In this document: in pieces, positions 32,971 through 33,951 of the stretch
Layout: each line of letters begins with the position of its first letter
Position numbering within the stretch: the stretch's first letter is position 1
Assembly: GCA_005800815.1 (NCBI GenBank)
Contig: SYEK01000027.1
Span: 1 to 33,951 of the forward strand
Reading direction: 5' to 3'
Length of the DNA stretch: 33,951 nucleotides
Origin: Actinomycetota bacterium
GTDB taxonomy: Bacteria > Actinomycetota > Actinomycetes > Nanopelagicales > Nanopelagicaceae
Notes under the pieces: generated by a model
What the model was told of the DNA's origin: nothing
Seen by the model: the letters and a program-made list of their open reading frames with translations, nothing else
Database searches by the model: none
Program-made: the position numbers and the translations under genes

Positions 32971-33807
32971 TCAAATACGCTGCCTTGCATCCGTCATTTC
33001 ATCTAGATCAATTGCGGCACATTTTTCAAACCACTCTCGTGCCTCTCCCCTGCGCCCTGCAGCCTCTAAGGAATCTGCATATGCATAGCGCAGACGTGCG
33101 GCCCACTCCTCACTCTCATTTGAAAGTTCTTTGCAGGTTAAAGTGACAACGGCTGCATCGAATTCACCTAAATCACGGCGGGCACCCGATGCAACAATTC
33201 GCATTTCGATCTCCTCTGCTTTAGCTAACTGCCTTACTTCGGCAGAGCCAGCCAAAGCTAATGCCTTGAGTGGGTTACCAAGACCTCGTTCACAATCTGC
33301 CATGACTGGCCACATCGAGACATCTCCTGAGATTCGATGTGCTGCGCGTAGCTCCTTGAGCGCAATCTCATAATAGCCTGCACGGTAGGCGGCATAACCG
33401 GCCGATTCACGCACAACTGCCAAACGGCCAGCGTGATGAGCCGCTGCAACTCCGTGTTTGTGTGCAAGAACTGGATCACTATCGGCGTAAAGAGCCAAAC
33501 ACTCCAGGTGCCGTGCAACAACTTTGGCGTTCTCAGCTGATAGGGAGAGAAGTTCGGCGCGCAAACTCTTATCTAGACCCTCTCCCGTAATCTCCTCTGG
33601 AATATCGGGTTCAAATATCCGCCGACGGATGCGGGATGGATCGCGATTTATGGGAGCAGGCCTTGTGCCTCTCGTATCAGAGCGATCACGGCTTTGCGCT
33701 GGTGCACCAGCGCGAGATGTTGAACCAGCGCGCGCCGGGGATTTCTCACGCCGGCCTTGATTATTTGGACCAATTGGAGGGGAGCCGCCTCTTTTCTTCT
33801 CATCCAC
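32971..33807 (-). CDS. TPR-repeat protein (Rv1691-like)
   Basis: A 278-residue protein. The first 65 residues are charged and Pro/Ser/Arg-rich (SPARAGSTSRAGAPAQSR), then IFEPDIPEEITGEGLDKSLRAELLSL, followed by tetratricopeptide-like helices such as AGYAAYRAGYYEIALKELRAAHRISG and RYAYADSLEAAGRRGEAREWFEKCAAID. No signal peptide is visible, so it is cytoplasmic. The start is GTG 33807 with AAGGAAGG about 10 nt upstream. Rv1691 is a TPR-type protein before the HAD/tlyA group, matching this position. Partners unknown. Confidence 0.8.
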   Translation of the reverse strand: MDEKKRGGSPPIGPNNQGRREKSPARAGSTSRAGAPAQSRDRSDTRGTRPAPINRDPSRIRRRIFEPDIPEEITGEGLDKSLRAELLSLSAENAKVVARHLECLALYADSDPVLAHKHGVAAAHHAGRLAVVRESAGYAAYRAGYYEIALKELRAAHRISGDVSMWPVMADCERGLGNPLKALALAGSAEVRQLAKAEEIEMRIVASGARRDLGEFDAAVVTLTCKELSNESEEWAARLRYAYADSLEAAGRRGEAREWFEKCAAIDLDEMTDARQRI

Positions 33808-33855
33808 GCGTGTGCTTCCTTCCTTGGCGAATCACTGCATCCACTCGAGAGAGAC

Positions 33856-33889
33856 AAAAAAAGGGGCGCCGGTTAAAGCGCCCCTTTTT
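33856..33889 (-). terminator. Intrinsic terminator of the rRNA operon
   Basis: AAAAAGGGGCGC (33858-33869) and its perfect complement (33878-33889) flank an 8-base loop. On the minus strand the hairpin ends in seven T (33856-33862), so it terminates transcripts coming from the 5S gene; the T-run on the other side could let it work both ways. Confidence 0.9.
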
Positions 33890-33899
33890 GTAAAAGAAG

Positions 33900-33951
33900 T
33901 CCGGCGACGTTCTACTCTCCCACAAGGTCCCCCTTGCAGTACCATCGACGC
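33900..33951 (-). rRNA. rrf: 5S ribosomal RNA, 3' end only
   Basis: Reading the minus strand, GATGGTACTGCAAGGGGGAC, then TTGTGGGAGAGTAGAACGTC and GCCGGAC match the 3' third of bacterial 5S rRNA. The 5' part and the rest of the rRNA operon lie beyond the window. The exact 3' end may be a few bases off. Confidence 0.9.

Noticed and set aside
1-33951. CRISPR array, IS element, prophage or tRNA gene
   Set aside because: I saw no direct-repeat array, transposase, integrase other than XerD, or cloverleaf-like sequence; every segment is accounted for by housekeeping genes.

Overview
The window is chromosomal DNA from a compact actinobacterial genome. The evidence is a mycothiol gene (mshC), PafB/PafC, Rv1828/Rv1829/Rv1830-like genes around garA and gcvH, a PldP-type ParA beside scpA/scpB, and gene order that repeatedly matches Mycobacterium tuberculosis. 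Moderate GC, almost no intergenic DNA and many overlapping starts and stops suggest a streamlined free-living actinobacterium, perhaps the planktonic Nanopelagicales (acI) group. That placement is inference, since no marker gene was compared. All genes look intact except mshC and the 5S rRNA, which are cut by the window ends, and one SSB-like gene whose 5' end lies in two frames.

Layout. (1) 1-3323: mshC (+), PAC2 (-), HAD phosphatase (+) and RecB-type nuclease (-) alternate strands; two convergent pairs share a TTAA as both stop codons. (2) 3324-12639 (+): trmI-pafB-pafC, tatA-tatC, then diacylglycerol kinase-like, HelY helicase, 5'-3' exonuclease and lnt. The Pup-proteasome genes that normally lie between trmI and pafBC are absent. 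(3) 12656-18830 (-), in transcription order: pgsA, gcvH, garA, ftsR-like MerR, DUF151 nuclease, second MerR, gcvP. (4) 18827-24651 (-), in transcription order: scpA-scpB-rluB, a 271-bp AT-rich gap, aroH-type chorismate mutase, tyrA, a Cmk-Der fusion. (5) 24730-26021 (+): ParA and a small ribbon-helix-helix-like partner. (6) 26030-33807 (-), in transcription order: TPR protein, SSB-like protein, BMFP/phasin-like protein, 52-aa protein, tlyA, nadK, recN, pyrG, xerD. (7) 33856-33951: rRNA terminator and the 3' end of 5S rRNA (-).

Functional themes are chromosome maintenance (ScpAB, ParA plus partner, XerD, RecN, PafBC), glycine cleavage with its GarA regulator, Tat export and lipoprotein acylation, tyrosine and nucleotide synthesis, and ribosome/tRNA modification (TrmI, TlyA, RluB, Der).

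The strongest sequence-level pattern is a TANNNT hexamer exactly 6 nt before the start codon at the head of at least seven transcription units, consistent with leaderless transcription. The least explained places are the AT-rich gap at 22207-22477, the ParA-partner gene, and the 5' end of the SSB-like gene with its alternating hairpins.
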